Source: an uncultured Lachnospiraceae bacterium
Lineage (GTDB): Bacteria > Bacillota > Clostridia > Lachnospirales > Lachnospiraceae
Length of the DNA: 62,763 bases
Direction of reading: 5' to 3'
Assembly (NCBI GenBank): GCA_934408585.1
Contig: CAKRVA010000008.1
Span: forward strand, 1-62,763
Shown here: positions 18,382 to 26,890 of the stretch, piece after piece
Position numbering within the stretch: position 1 is the stretch's first letter
How the letters are laid out: the number at the start of each line of letters is the position of its first letter
The notes under the pieces: generated by a model
What the model was told of the DNA's origin: nothing
Database searches by the model: none
Seen by the model: only the letters and a program-made list of their open reading frames with translations
Program-made: the position numbers and the translations under genes

Positions 18382-19122
18382 ATGAAAACAGAATCTGATA
18401 TCCAAATTGAAAAAAGATTGTCTGAACTCGCAAGAAAAAGTGATTTCAATCAAATTGCTACATTCACCGGATTTATGGGAATGGCAGAAATGGCGGTCTT
18501 TTACGAAATGGAGCAGGAATTATCCTACGTACCATATAAGATATGGGGCGGCTATGAAGAGAGTGAACGGGTTGTAATCCGCTTTGGAAAAGAGTGGGAA
18601 TTTCCAATTTCCTGCATTCAGATATCACCCTTGCAGAAAAAGTTTTCGGAGGATCTGACACATCGTGATTTTTTGGGAGCACTGATGAATCTCGGAATAG
18701 AAAGAAGCACTGTGGGAGATATCTTAATCGAAGAGAAAACGGGATATGTATTTTGCCTGAACAATATGGCAGAATATATGATAGAAAATTTAAACAGAAT
18801 CCGTCATACATCTGTTCAGTGCAGTATTTGTGAGGAACTGCCGGCGATTACTGTAAAAGAACCAAAGCAGATGATGATACAGCTTGCTTCGGAACGCCTG
18901 GATGGCATCGTGGCGAAGGTGTATCATATGTCCAGAAATGAGAGTTTGGAGCTGTTTCGTCAGCAACGCGTTTTTTGTAATGGGAGAATATGTGAGAATA
19001 ATAGCAAAATGATAAAGGCAGGGGATAAAATAACAGTTCGTGGGTATGGAAAGTTTGCTTATGAAGGCAGCCAGGGACTGAGTAAAAAAGGAAAAAACAA
19101 TGTGAGGGTCTTGTTATGGTAA
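18382..19122 (+). CDS. ylmH: YlmH-family S4-domain RNA-binding protein
   Basis: A 246-residue protein with an N-terminal region (about 1-170) typical of YlmH and a C-terminal S4 RNA-binding domain (about 180-240; LDGIVAKVYHMSRNESLELF, FCNGRICENNSKMIKAGDKI). In Firmicutes YlmH is implicated in ribosome-associated quality control and is often near division genes. Here it stands alone, divergent from the GH2 gene and overlapping the transporter gene downstream by 7 bp. Name from domain order and motif look. Confidence 0.85.
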   Translation: MKTESDIQIEKRLSELARKSDFNQIATFTGFMGMAEMAVFYEMEQELSYVPYKIWGGYEESERVVIRFGKEWEFPISCIQISPLQKKFSEDLTHRDFLGALMNLGIERSTVGDILIEEKTGYVFCLNNMAEYMIENLNRIRHTSVQCSICEELPAITVKEPKQMMIQLASERLDGIVAKVYHMSRNESLELFRQQRVFCNGRICENNSKMIKAGDKITVRGYGKFAYEGSQGLSKKGKNNVRVLLW

Positions 19123-20063
19123 TGTTACAACAAATGATGGTTTTATTTCTGCTGATGATTGTTGGCTATGTGTGTTACAGAACGAAAATTATTACGGATG
19201 AAAGCAGTAAAAAGCTCTCTGCGATTGTCGTGAATGTTGCGAATCCATGTCTTGTTTTGGGAAGCGGACTGAGTGACCAGAAAGTACCTAAGGAGGAATT
19301 ACTGACCACACTGTTGATTGTAATTGCGATGTATGGCGTGTTGATGGTGTGCGCTTTCTTTGTGCCAAGAGTTCTGAGGGTGCCTCGGGAGGGCAGAGGA
19401 ACTTATGGCGCAATGACGGTGTTTACCAACCTTGGCTTTATGGGCTTTCCGGTGTTGACCTCGATGTATGGGAATGGTGCACTTCTTTATGCAGCAATTT
19501 TTATGATTCCATTTAATGTGCTGATTTATACGTATGGTGTTGGAGCATTGTCAATGCCAGACCTGAGCCCTGATTTCGTAGAGCAGAAGGGATTGTTTGC
19601 AGGAGATTTTCACAGTACGCTGAAAAAGATTTTTAACGTAGGAGTGATTGCCTGTATGATGGCAATTATTTTATACTTTTTTCAGCCTCCGGTGCCCGAA
19701 TTCATAAGAGCTACCATTACAAATCTTGGTAACCTGACCGCACCACTCAGTATGATGGTAATTGGAGCGTCGTTGGCAACAATATCACTAAAGGAACTTT
19801 TTGTGGATGTGAGATTGCTGCTGTTTTCCCTTATTAAATTGTTGATAATCCCGTTCGTGTGGATGACTGTTGTCTGCAGATTTGTGGAGCCGGGAGTGCT
19901 GCGAGGCGTATGCCTTGTTATGGTGGCAACACCGGTTGCAAGTATGACAGCGATGCTTGCACAACAAAGCAACGGGGATTATGAGACATCTTCCAAGGGA
20001 GTGGCACTGACGACGATTTTGTCTGTAGTGACGATGCCGATTCTTGCAGAATTGTTTTTATAA
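19116..20063 (+). CDS. AEC-family transporter (auxin efflux carrier fold)
   Basis: A 315-residue integral membrane protein with about ten helices in two five-helix halves. It has the AEC signatures VVNVANPCLVLGSG near the N-terminus, NLGFMGFPVLTSMYG mid-protein and NLTAPLSMMVIGASL in the second half. Members move small organic acids or related solutes. The start overlaps the end of ylmH; ATG at 19116 or at 19122 (sharing bases with the ylmH stop) are both possible. Translational coupling is likely. Confidence 0.9.
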   Translation: MVMLQQMMVLFLLMIVGYVCYRTKIITDESSKKLSAIVVNVANPCLVLGSGLSDQKVPKEELLTTLLIVIAMYGVLMVCAFFVPRVLRVPREGRGTYGAMTVFTNLGFMGFPVLTSMYGNGALLYAAIFMIPFNVLIYTYGVGALSMPDLSPDFVEQKGLFAGDFHSTLKKIFNVGVIACMMAIILYFFQPPVPEFIRATITNLGNLTAPLSMMVIGASLATISLKELFVDVRLLLFSLIKLLIIPFVWMTVVCRFVEPGVLRGVCLVMVATPVASMTAMLAQQSNGDYETSSKGVALTTILSVVTMPILAELFL

Positions 20064-20126
20064 AAAATATGTATATGGCCAACCTTTCCTAACATACGTT
20101 GTAATAAAAAGCCGGATGGTATATTT

Positions 20127-20915
20127 ATGAAGAAGATATTGGAAAGGATGAAAAAGACGCAGGTTTTGCAATATGGGGCTTTCCTGTTTGCTGCAATTGC
20201 ACTTGTACGGGGAATGGTTGTATTTTGGGGTGACAGCGTGTGTGCCAATAATACGGTAGGAGACCGTGAACTGCCCATTTATTGTGTGGAAACCGATGGA
20301 GAGGAAAAGAAGATTGCATTGACCTTTGATGCCGCATGGGGGAATGAAGACACTGCAAAGATTCTTGAAATATTGAAAAAGAATAATGTAAAGGTAACCT
20401 TTTTTATGACCGGTGGCTGGGTGGAAAGCTATCCGGATGATGTCAAAGCAATTCTTGCCGGTGGTCATGATTTGGGAAACCATAGCGAGAATCATAAGAA
20501 CATGAGTCAGATTTCCGATGATGAAAAGCGGGAAGAACTGATGAAGGTACATAAAAAGGTTCAGGAGCTCACCGGTTATGAGATGTTTTTGTTTCGTCCT
20601 CCCTATGGAGATTATGATAACGCCGTGGTAAACGTTGCAAAGGAATGTGGATATTACGCGATTCAATGGGATGTCGATTCTCTTGACTGGAAGGACTACG
20701 GAGTAGACTCTATTATTAAAACAGTTACCGGTCACAAGCATTTAGGAAGCGGATCGATTATACTTTGTCATAATGGAGCAAAATATACAGCGGAAGCGCT
20801 GGATACCCTGATTAGAAATCTGAAAGACCAGGGATATACGTTTGTACCACTGTCGGAGCTTATTTATAAAGACCATTATCATCTGAATCATGAGGGAAGA
20901 CAGATAAAAGATTAA
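20127..20915 (+). CDS. PdaB-like polysaccharide deacetylase
   Basis: A 262-residue exported NodB-fold deacetylase. An N-terminal anchor helix (about 14-34) is followed by the catalytic domain with TFDAAWGNEDT (D68), the metal pair H119/H123 in NHSENH and RPPYGDYD. The AAW version of motif 1, with the second Asp missing, is the form seen in the PdaB group linked to sporulation and cortex or cell-wall modification. The ribosome site is weak (GGATGG). Possible roles are spore or cell-wall polysaccharide deacetylation, but activity cannot be told from the sequence. Confidence 0.87.
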   Translation: MKKILERMKKTQVLQYGAFLFAAIALVRGMVVFWGDSVCANNTVGDRELPIYCVETDGEEKKIALTFDAAWGNEDTAKILEILKKNNVKVTFFMTGGWVESYPDDVKAILAGGHDLGNHSENHKNMSQISDDEKREELMKVHKKVQELTGYEMFLFRPPYGDYDNAVVNVAKECGYYAIQWDVDSLDWKDYGVDSIIKTVTGHKHLGSGSIILCHNGAKYTAEALDTLIRNLKDQGYTFVPLSELIYKDHYHLNHEGRQIKD

Positions 20916-20948
20916 AAAGAGTATATAAATAGACAATTTTCGCAAAAT

Positions 20949-20976
20949 TTGACAAATTGAAATGTTTTGTTATAAT
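20949..20976 (+). promoter_or_regulatory. Strong promoter of a short transcript
   Basis: TTGACA (20949-20954) and TATAAT (20971-20976), both consensus, are separated by 16 bp. A start near 20983 would give a transcript that meets a strong terminator about 90 bases later. Confidence 0.75.
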
Positions 20977-20982
20977 GAAGAC

Positions 20983-21072
20983 ATAAAGAGGTACTACCGA
21001 TAGACGGTTAGTCCGAATATAGTTGATTATAAAATAATCGCCTAGTTGACCAGACCGAGGCGATTATTTTTG
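20983..21072 (+). ncRNA. Predicted short RNA, possible remnant of a type I toxin locus
   Basis: A transcript from the consensus promoter would be about 90 nt and contains no useful reading frame. It has an imperfect hairpin (CTACCG/CGGTTAG near 20994-21011) and ends in a perfect 12-bp terminator. The loop sequence with GTTGACCAGACC and the terminator layout recall the end of the small holin-like (TxpA/Fst-type) toxin loci of Clostridia, here without the toxin frame. That comparison is from memory. It could instead be a leader of the gene at 21090. Confidence 0.45.
21032..21071 (+). terminator. Strong terminator of the short transcript
   Basis: AAATAATCGCCT (21032-21043) and AGGCGATTATTT (21058-21069) pair perfectly over 12 bp around a 14-nt loop, followed by T residues. 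It lies 19 bp before the next start codon. Confidence 0.85.
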
Positions 21073-21089
21073 TGATTTAAGGGAGAAAA

Positions 21090-21644
21090 ATGATGGTAGA
21101 TTTTGATGTGAAAAAGGTGTTTCAAAATCGTCTGGCATCAAGTATGGGATTGGATAAGTATCAATATATTATGCAAAAGGTAAAAAATACGAATGTGGCG
21201 GATGATATAGATTTTCAAAAAACATATAATGGTTTTTATATAGTTAGAAGAAATGAGGCATGGCGAAAGATCTATTATGAATACTTTGAGAGCGTTAAAG
21301 GGAACATACCCACTTTTTCGAGTATTATTACATATCTATATGAGCATACAGGCTATATTGAACCATCTTTTTCCAGCAAAATGCTTGCAACAATATTACC
21401 CGAGAAACCTATATGGGATAGATATGTGCTACAAAATCTTGATATGAAATTAACAGGAACAACAAAGGACGATAAGTTAAGCAATGCAATCGAGCTGTAT
21501 GGCAATATAGAAAGATGGTATTTAGATTTTTTGAAAACTGCCAAAGCAGGAGAGTGCATTGATATATTTGAGAGCATATTGCCAGATTATAAATGGGTAT
21601 CGGACATAAAGAAGATTGATACTATTCTTTGGAGTATAAGATAA
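21090..21644 (+). CDS. Hypothetical protein, possibly OGG/HhH-glycosylase-like fold
   Basis: A 184-residue soluble protein that I do not recognise with confidence. It has no signal or membrane segment. The stretch PSFSSKMLATILPEKPIWDRYVLQNL (split: PSFSSKMLATILPE, PIWDRYVLQNL) resembles the conserved helix in 8-oxoguanine-glycosylase-like proteins found in variable islands. The catalytic Lys/Asp of that fold cannot be placed, so this is only a hint. AGGGAG precedes ATG at 21090; ATG at 21093 is also possible. It follows the short-RNA terminator and precedes a lipoprotein gene. Confidence 0.6.
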   Translation: MMVDFDVKKVFQNRLASSMGLDKYQYIMQKVKNTNVADDIDFQKTYNGFYIVRRNEAWRKIYYEYFESVKGNIPTFSSIITYLYEHTGYIEPSFSSKMLATILPEKPIWDRYVLQNLDMKLTGTTKDDKLSNAIELYGNIERWYLDFLKTAKAGECIDIFESILPDYKWVSDIKKIDTILWSIR

Positions 21645-21669
21645 ACGTGAGATGCAAAAGGGAGAGAAC

Positions 21670-22065
21670 ATGAAAAAAAGATTGATTATTTTAACAATAG
21701 CAGCACTTATTAGCGTTAGTGCTTGTAGCAATGCAAATGGTAATTCTGAGATTATCCAAGCAGAGGTTCAGGAAGATTATCAGAGCACAAGTCAGGAAAG
21801 CGATGATGATAACCGCGTTATGATTGCCGAGGCACTTGGTGTAGAGAAAGATAGCAGAAACATCCGGTTTATTTTGAATGGAATCAATACTGTTGGAATG
21901 GGGCGGCTGCAAAGTGCCAGAATGTTGGAATCCGATGGACAGAAGATTCTTTCGATAGTTGCTGAGGATGGCACGGAATATCAAATGTATTTATCTGAGA
22001 GTAGAAATATGGAGGCAGTTCAGAATCTGGATACCGGTGAATGGCCAATTCAATCAGAGCAATAA
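21670..22065 (+). CDS. Small lipoprotein of unknown function
   Basis: A 131-residue exported protein with a lipoprotein signal, lipobox SVSAC and modified C19. The mature part has no recognised domain, is acidic and includes MIAEALGVEKDSRNIRF and GTEYQMYLSESRNMEAV. The frame opens earlier (21652) but GGGAGAG lies seven bases before the ATG at 21670, which also starts a proper signal peptide. It is 25 bp after the hypothetical gene and may be co-transcribed with it. Confidence 0.7.
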   Translation: MKKRLIILTIAALISVSACSNANGNSEIIQAEVQEDYQSTSQESDDDNRVMIAEALGVEKDSRNIRFILNGINTVGMGRLQSARMLESDGQKILSIVAEDGTEYQMYLSESRNMEAVQNLDTGEWPIQSEQ

Positions 22066-22067
22066 AA

Positions 22068-22097
22068 ATTAGATTGTGCTTTATGACACAATCTAAT
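22068..22097. terminator. Bidirectional terminator
   Basis: ATTAGATTGTG (22068-22078) and CACAATCTAAT (22087-22097) pair perfectly between the lipoprotein gene and the convergent CarD-like gene. It overlaps the last codons of the latter. A-rich and T-rich flanks are short. Confidence 0.6.
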
Positions 22098-22590
22098 TCA
22101 TATGCGTAGAAATGTAATCACGCATGTTTTCCCGGGGAATATCAAGTGCAACCGATAGCTCACCATACAGGAAATCTTCTGCCATCTTATAATATTTACT
22201 GTCTACGGCAGTTACCTTAAAGCCTTTCAAAAGCCGCTTTTGCTTTCGTAAGTAGATGGTTTTGATTAACTGGACTAAAGATTCACAGTTATTGGAATGA
22301 ATATATTCCTTGTAGGTACGCTCTAATGTTTTTTCATCCGAGATTGGTATTGTAGGAATGTCAGGGATGGATTCAATCAGCAAATCTGCCTGCTCTTTGG
22401 AAAGAGCTGGGCGTAATGCAGATTCATCACTGTCGGTAGGCTTGTAGACAGTGCTACCGGAAGAAAACACAGGCTTTAGTAAATAATACATTCGTTTATG
22501 GTCTACACCGGGGATGTCAAGGGTAGTGATATCCTCTACCTGGCAAATGCCGTTATTTCCACAAATGATGTATTCTCCTTTTTTAAACAT
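22093..22590 (-). CDS. CarD-family transcriptional regulator
   Basis: A 165-residue protein with the CarD/CdnL RNA-polymerase-interacting N-terminal domain (about 1-60; FKKGEYIICGNNGICQVEDI, YYLLKPV) and a helical C-terminal part (about 70-160) that contacts promoter DNA in the family. CarD proteins stabilise open complexes at promoters. AGGAGGTAAAAAT precedes the ATG. It stands alone and faces away from the GTPase-nuclease gene. Which promoters it serves cannot be told. Confidence 0.87.
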   Translation of the reverse strand: MFKKGEYIICGNNGICQVEDITTLDIPGVDHKRMYYLLKPVFSSGSTVYKPTDSDESALRPALSKEQADLLIESIPDIPTIPISDEKTLERTYKEYIHSNNCESLVQLIKTIYLRKQKRLLKGFKVTAVDSKYYKMAEDFLYGELSVALDIPRENMRDYISTHMN

Positions 22591-22710
22591 ATTTTTACCT
22601 CCTGTTCGGATAAAACAAAAACAACCTGTACATATTTATTTTAACAAATTAAAATAAAAAATGTCAGTGAAAAATAAAATGAAAATTATAAAAATGCGTA
22701 GGATAAGAAT

Positions 22711-25317
22711 ATGAAACAACTTGTAATGGGTATTGTCGCGCATGTGGATGCGGGAAAAACAACATTATCGGAAGCGTTGCTTTATAAAAGTGGTGCCATT
22801 CGTACCCTGGGGCGTGTAGATAAACAAAACTCCTTCTTAGATCAGTATAGCCAGGAAAGAGAACGTGGAATCACTATTTTTTCAAAACAGGCAAGATTTG
22901 GAATCAATGATACCAATATTGTTTTGCTGGATACTCCGGGACATGTGGATTTTTCAGCAGAAATGGAAAGAACACTACAGGTGCTGGATGTAGCTGTTCT
23001 GGTAATCAGTGCGTCTGATGGAGTACAAAGCCATACAAGAACGCTTTGGAAACTGTTACAGCAATATAAAGTTCCAACGTTTGTATTTGTAAATAAAATG
23101 GATCAAAGCAATATAGACAAGAAGGAACTTCTTCATCAACTGGAAGAAACGCTCCATGAGAATTGTATGGATTTTAATGACATGGAGAGTGAGGACTTTC
23201 AGGAACGGGCAGCAATGTGTGAGGAAACTGCAATGAATGAGTACCTGGGTCATGGCAGTATCTCCAGGGAATGTCTTCAGCAGATGATTTACAACCGACA
23301 TTTGTTTCCATGTTATTTTGGTTCTGCATTGAAGCTTACAGGAGTCGAAGAACTTCTAAATGGAATTTCAATGTATGGAAAGCAACCGGTGTATGGAGAT
23401 AAATTCGGTGCAAGGGTATTTAAAATAACACATGATACTAAAGGAAACCGGCTTACGCATCTTAAGATAACGGGAGGCAGGCTTCAAGCAAAAGAACTCT
23501 TAAAAACGGGTAAAAATTCTGAAAATGCGCAAATGGAAAAGGTAAATGAAATCAGATGTTATTCCGGAGATAAATATGAAGTAGTCCGTGAGGTAATGGC
23601 TGGAGACATTTGCACCGTTACCGGTTTGACACAAACCTTTATTGGACAGGGATTGGGAGAAGAAAGGAAAAATGTATTACCCATCCTGGAACCTGTATTG
23701 AGTTATAGTATTTTACCTAAGGATAATAGTGACCCTGGTGTCATAATTCAAAAGTTAAAGAAACTGGAAGAAGAAGAACCTATGCTCCATGTGAACTGGA
23801 ACGAAGAAACCCAGGAAATAAAAGTCCAGGTCATGGGAGCCGTGCAGATTGAAATCTTGGAAAAACTTTTACATGAGCAGTATGACATGAATGTCATGTT
23901 TGGAAAAGGCACGATATGCTATCGTGAGACGATAAGGGATAAAGTCGAAGGGGTTGGACATTATGAGCCGCTGAGACATTATGCAGAGGTACACTTGCTA
24001 TTAGAACCCGGACCATTAGGTAGTGGTGTGGTGTGTGTGTCGGAGTGCCGTGAGGAAGAATTGGAACGTAATTGGCAACGGCTGATATTGACACACTTAT
24101 ATGAACGGGAACATCGAGGCGTTTTAATTGGAGCACCTGTTACGGATATCAGGATTGTCTTAAAAAGTGGACGAGCTCATCAGAAGCATACCGAAGGCGG
24201 AGATTTTCGTCAGGCAACTTATCGGGCGGTGCGTCAGGGACTGATGCAGGCAGAAAGCTGTATTTTGGAACCATATTATGAATTTCGGCTGGAAGTGCCG
24301 GAAAACAATGTGGGACGTGCAATGACCGATTTAAATAACCGGAGTGCCAAGTTTGAGCTGGCAGAAAGCCGGAAAGGATATGCTGTTTTAACAGGAAGTG
24401 CTCCACTGATTACCATAGAAGATTATGGCAGAGATGTTTTGACGTATACAAAAGGATTGGGAAACTGGTCATGTGCTTATCAGGGCTATTATCCGTGCCG
24501 TAATGAAGAAGAAGTTATTTCCCAATATGGATATGATGCAGAGCGTGATCTGGATTATCCGGCAGATTCGGTATTCTGTGCACATGGTGCGGGATTTGTC
24601 GTGCCCTGGTATGAAGTGTCAGACTATATGCACTTGGAAAGTTGTCTTACACAAACACAGGATGAGAAAAAAACAAGTGTTATTGCAAGACCTGTGCAGC
24701 AAAAGGGAGTACAGTCACTTGGAACAGAAGAAGTAGATAGAATCATTGAACGTGCGACAGGTGCAAACCGAAAGTCGGAAAAGCATGCTTATTCACCGGG
24801 ATGGAAGCTGGAAAGCAGGACGGTAACAAAGAAAGTAGATACAGATGAAGCATGGAGTTATCAGCCGCGTAAGAGGAGAGAACGCTACATTCTTGTAGAT
24901 GGATATAATGTGATTTTTGCATGGAATGAACTTAAGGAACTTGCAAAAATCAATCTGGATGGCGCACGGGGAAAACTGCAGGATATTCTCTGCAATTATC
25001 AGGCAATTGTGGATGTTCCGCTTATTGTTGTATTTGATGCATATCGTTTGGAGGGACATCCTACGGAAGTATCGGATTATCATAATATTCATGTGGTTTT
25101 TACAAGAGAAGCAGAGACGGCAGATCAGTATATTGAACGATTTGCACATGAGAATGCGAAAAAGTATGATATTACCGTAGTGACTTCGGACGGCTTGGAG
25201 CAGATTATTATTCTTGGTCAGGGATGTACTTTGATTTCTGCACGGGAATTTGAACAGGAAGTGAAGCGTGCGGCAAGAGAAAATCTGGAGACGTTTTACC
25301 AACGTCCCCAGAACTGA
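22711..25317 (+). CDS. TetM/EF-G-like ribosomal GTPase fused to a YacP/Rae1-type NYN nuclease
   Basis: An 868-residue two-part protein. Residues 1 to about 640 follow the TetM/TetO architecture: GTPase with AHVDAGKTT (10-18), DTPGH (74-78) and NKMD (128-131), then domains II-V including EPGPLGSG and a TetM-like C-terminal end. The loop that in TetM carries the tetracycline-dislodging SPV tip reads RAHQKHTEGGDFR (488-500), so classic drug resistance is doubtful. After a linker (about 640-720), residues 724-868 form a NYN domain matching B. subtilis YacP/Rae1: LVDGYNVI (D730), VVFDAY, FTREAETADQYIE (E802, D805), VTSDG (D827) and GQG. Rae1 cuts mRNA in the ribosomal A site. The fusion suggests GTPase-delivered A-site cleavage or rescue. 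The join is in one continuous frame. Confidence 0.9.
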   Translation: MKQLVMGIVAHVDAGKTTLSEALLYKSGAIRTLGRVDKQNSFLDQYSQERERGITIFSKQARFGINDTNIVLLDTPGHVDFSAEMERTLQVLDVAVLVISASDGVQSHTRTLWKLLQQYKVPTFVFVNKMDQSNIDKKELLHQLEETLHENCMDFNDMESEDFQERAAMCEETAMNEYLGHGSISRECLQQMIYNRHLFPCYFGSALKLTGVEELLNGISMYGKQPVYGDKFGARVFKITHDTKGNRLTHLKITGGRLQAKELLKTGKNSENAQMEKVNEIRCYSGDKYEVVREVMAGDICTVTGLTQTFIGQGLGEERKNVLPILEPVLSYSILPKDNSDPGVIIQKLKKLEEEEPMLHVNWNEETQEIKVQVMGAVQIEILEKLLHEQYDMNVMFGKGTICYRETIRDKVEGVGHYEPLRHYAEVHLLLEPGPLGSGVVCVSECREEELERNWQRLILTHLYEREHRGVLIGAPVTDIRIVLKSGRAHQKHTEGGDFRQATYRAVRQGLMQAESCILEPYYEFRLEVPENNVGRAMTDLNNRSAKFELAESRKGYAVLTGSAPLITIEDYGRDVLTYTKGLGNWSCAYQGYYPCRNEEEVISQYGYDAERDLDYPADSVFCAHGAGFVVPWYEVSDYMHLESCLTQTQDEKKTSVIARPVQQKGVQSLGTEEVDRIIERATGANRKSEKHAYSPGWKLESRTVTKKVDTDEAWSYQPRKRRERYILVDGYNVIFAWNELKELAKINLDGARGKLQDILCNYQAIVDVPLIVVFDAYRLEGHPTEVSDYHNIHVVFTREAETADQYIERFAHENAKKYDITVVTSDGLEQIIILGQGCTLISAREFEQEVKRAARENLETFYQRPQN

Positions 25318-26867
25318 TTTACAATAGTAAGCGAACCCAGGATAAACAGGATTCCGAGGTTAATAATATGCATTCCGATTTGAAGTGCCTTTTCTTTTCG
25401 GGTAATGGCAGGTTCTGATGTATAATATTTATTCCCGAGCCCGAGTGCAATCGCAATATATACAATGCTGATTGCAATATACCGGAAATCACTGCTACAG
25501 GTATAAGGATATTTGATTACGAATAAGGCAAATGAAACCAAAATAACAATATAACCAAAAATCAGAAAGATTTTGTCTTCAGACAGAGTCTTTTTATTTT
25601 TAGCAACCACAAATAAGAGAACGGTAGTTATTATTCCGAATACAACAGTGAGGAAAAAGGCAAACTGACACATAATCAATAGGATGTTCGGTAAATCAAC
25701 CGGGTATTCCTCTGCAAAAATGGAAGTATGGAACATGATGACCCATGTGTTACAGCATGCTTTTGCACTAATTGGATGAAAAGGAAAAGCAAAATTCCAA
25801 TCGGATAAAGAAGGAATTCCAAGGCGTGCCCATAAGGAGAAAGGTTCTGTATACATAGGGTTTGTTTCTCCGGGAACAGGTACACCGGGCTTTTCACCAA
25901 AGCGGATAAGATTGCGAATAACCCAACACAATCCGAGCGGTATTACAATGGCGGCAAAAATGCAGTAGTTTTTAAAAGTCTGGAGAATGGCAGACTTGTT
26001 TTTTTTGCGTATTATCGAAAGAAAATGTAAAAGGAAAAGAAGTCCTAAAGGAATTGCAAGGGCCGCGGCATTTAATTTGGTAATCATTCCAAAGCCAATA
26101 TAAAGTGCCAGCTTAATGAGATTGCGAAGGCTTTTTTCACGAATCCATTGGAAAGAACCAAGCATAATCAGGCACATAAATAAGATGGTAAGCATATCGT
26201 TATTTACACTACCACTCATATAAATGGTAGACGGATGCAATACGACAAATAAGAGTCCAAGATATAATCCTTTTCCGTCAATTTCCAAAGTCTTTAAAAT
26301 CCGGTATGTTACAACCATACACAAGCAACTATATAGCAATGGCAAAATCTGTAGATTTTCAAAGGCAAGCTCTTCTGTAACGCCCAGCCAGATATTTATC
26401 TGTAAAAAAAGATAGGAAATAATATGATGCAGGGGTGGGTGATAATATGCAAACAATTCGTAGGGATTGATGTCCGGCAGCTTATGAAATTTATAAATGA
26501 ATTCAATATACCCAATATGACCTGGATTTATAGTGTCAGTAGCAATTCCTGTGTAAGCACCGGCATCATGTTGGCGCTCATACAGACCGGATAGGAGAAC
26601 GAACGAAACACGCAGTAGTACACCAAGGAACACAATCATACAACATAGCGTTTTTTCATCCAGCCGATGAGAAATATAAAAATATCCGAATAGAAATACA
26701 TAACAGGTAAAAATAAGAAATAGGAAAAATACCTTTGTATAATGGGAACTGTAAAAGAAATCAGTTCCTTGAGCCAATGCAGTAAACAGGCAGCTGCTGA
26801 TGATAAAGACAATCATACATAGCGTGGGAGAAGCAAATAATCCTTCTCGAAAAACATGCTTTTTCAT
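25296..26867 (-). CDS. Glycosyltransferase family 39-like membrane protein
   Basis: A 523-residue protein with about 11-12 hydrophobic helices. The first extracellular loop carries RQHDAGAY with the acidic residue typical of GT-C/PMT-type transferases that use polyprenyl-phosphate sugars. Other marks are YYHPPLHHIISY and a helix with LVVLHPSTIYMSGSVNNDML. The reaction would be transfer of a sugar to a surface polymer or protein; neither donor nor acceptor can be told. It is the second gene of a minus-strand pair with the lipoprotein gene at 26891. Its end overlaps the convergent GTPase-nuclease gene by 22 bp. Confidence 0.78.
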   Translation of the reverse strand: MKKHVFREGLFASPTLCMIVFIISSCLFTALAQGTDFFYSSHYTKVFFLFLIFTCYVFLFGYFYISHRLDEKTLCCMIVFLGVLLRVSFVLLSGLYERQHDAGAYTGIATDTINPGHIGYIEFIYKFHKLPDINPYELFAYYHPPLHHIISYLFLQINIWLGVTEELAFENLQILPLLYSCLCMVVTYRILKTLEIDGKGLYLGLLFVVLHPSTIYMSGSVNNDMLTILFMCLIMLGSFQWIREKSLRNLIKLALYIGFGMITKLNAAALAIPLGLLFLLHFLSIIRKKNKSAILQTFKNYCIFAAIVIPLGLCWVIRNLIRFGEKPGVPVPGETNPMYTEPFSLWARLGIPSLSDWNFAFPFHPISAKACCNTWVIMFHTSIFAEEYPVDLPNILLIMCQFAFFLTVVFGIITTVLLFVVAKNKKTLSEDKIFLIFGYIVILVSFALFVIKYPYTCSSDFRYIAISIVYIAIALGLGNKYYTSEPAITRKEKALQIGMHIINLGILFILGSLTIVNQFWGRW

Positions 26868-26890
26868 CGATCAAACCTCGCTTTAACTTT

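Noticed and set aside
18291..18449. N-terminal extension of the GH2 gene
   Set aside because: The 53 extra codons are hydrophobic-looking and run over the divergent ylmH start. A good AAGGAG site precedes ATG at 18290.
22711..25317. Simple label as tetracycline resistance tet(M)-type gene
   Set aside because: The drug-dislodging SPV tip is absent and a nuclease domain is attached.
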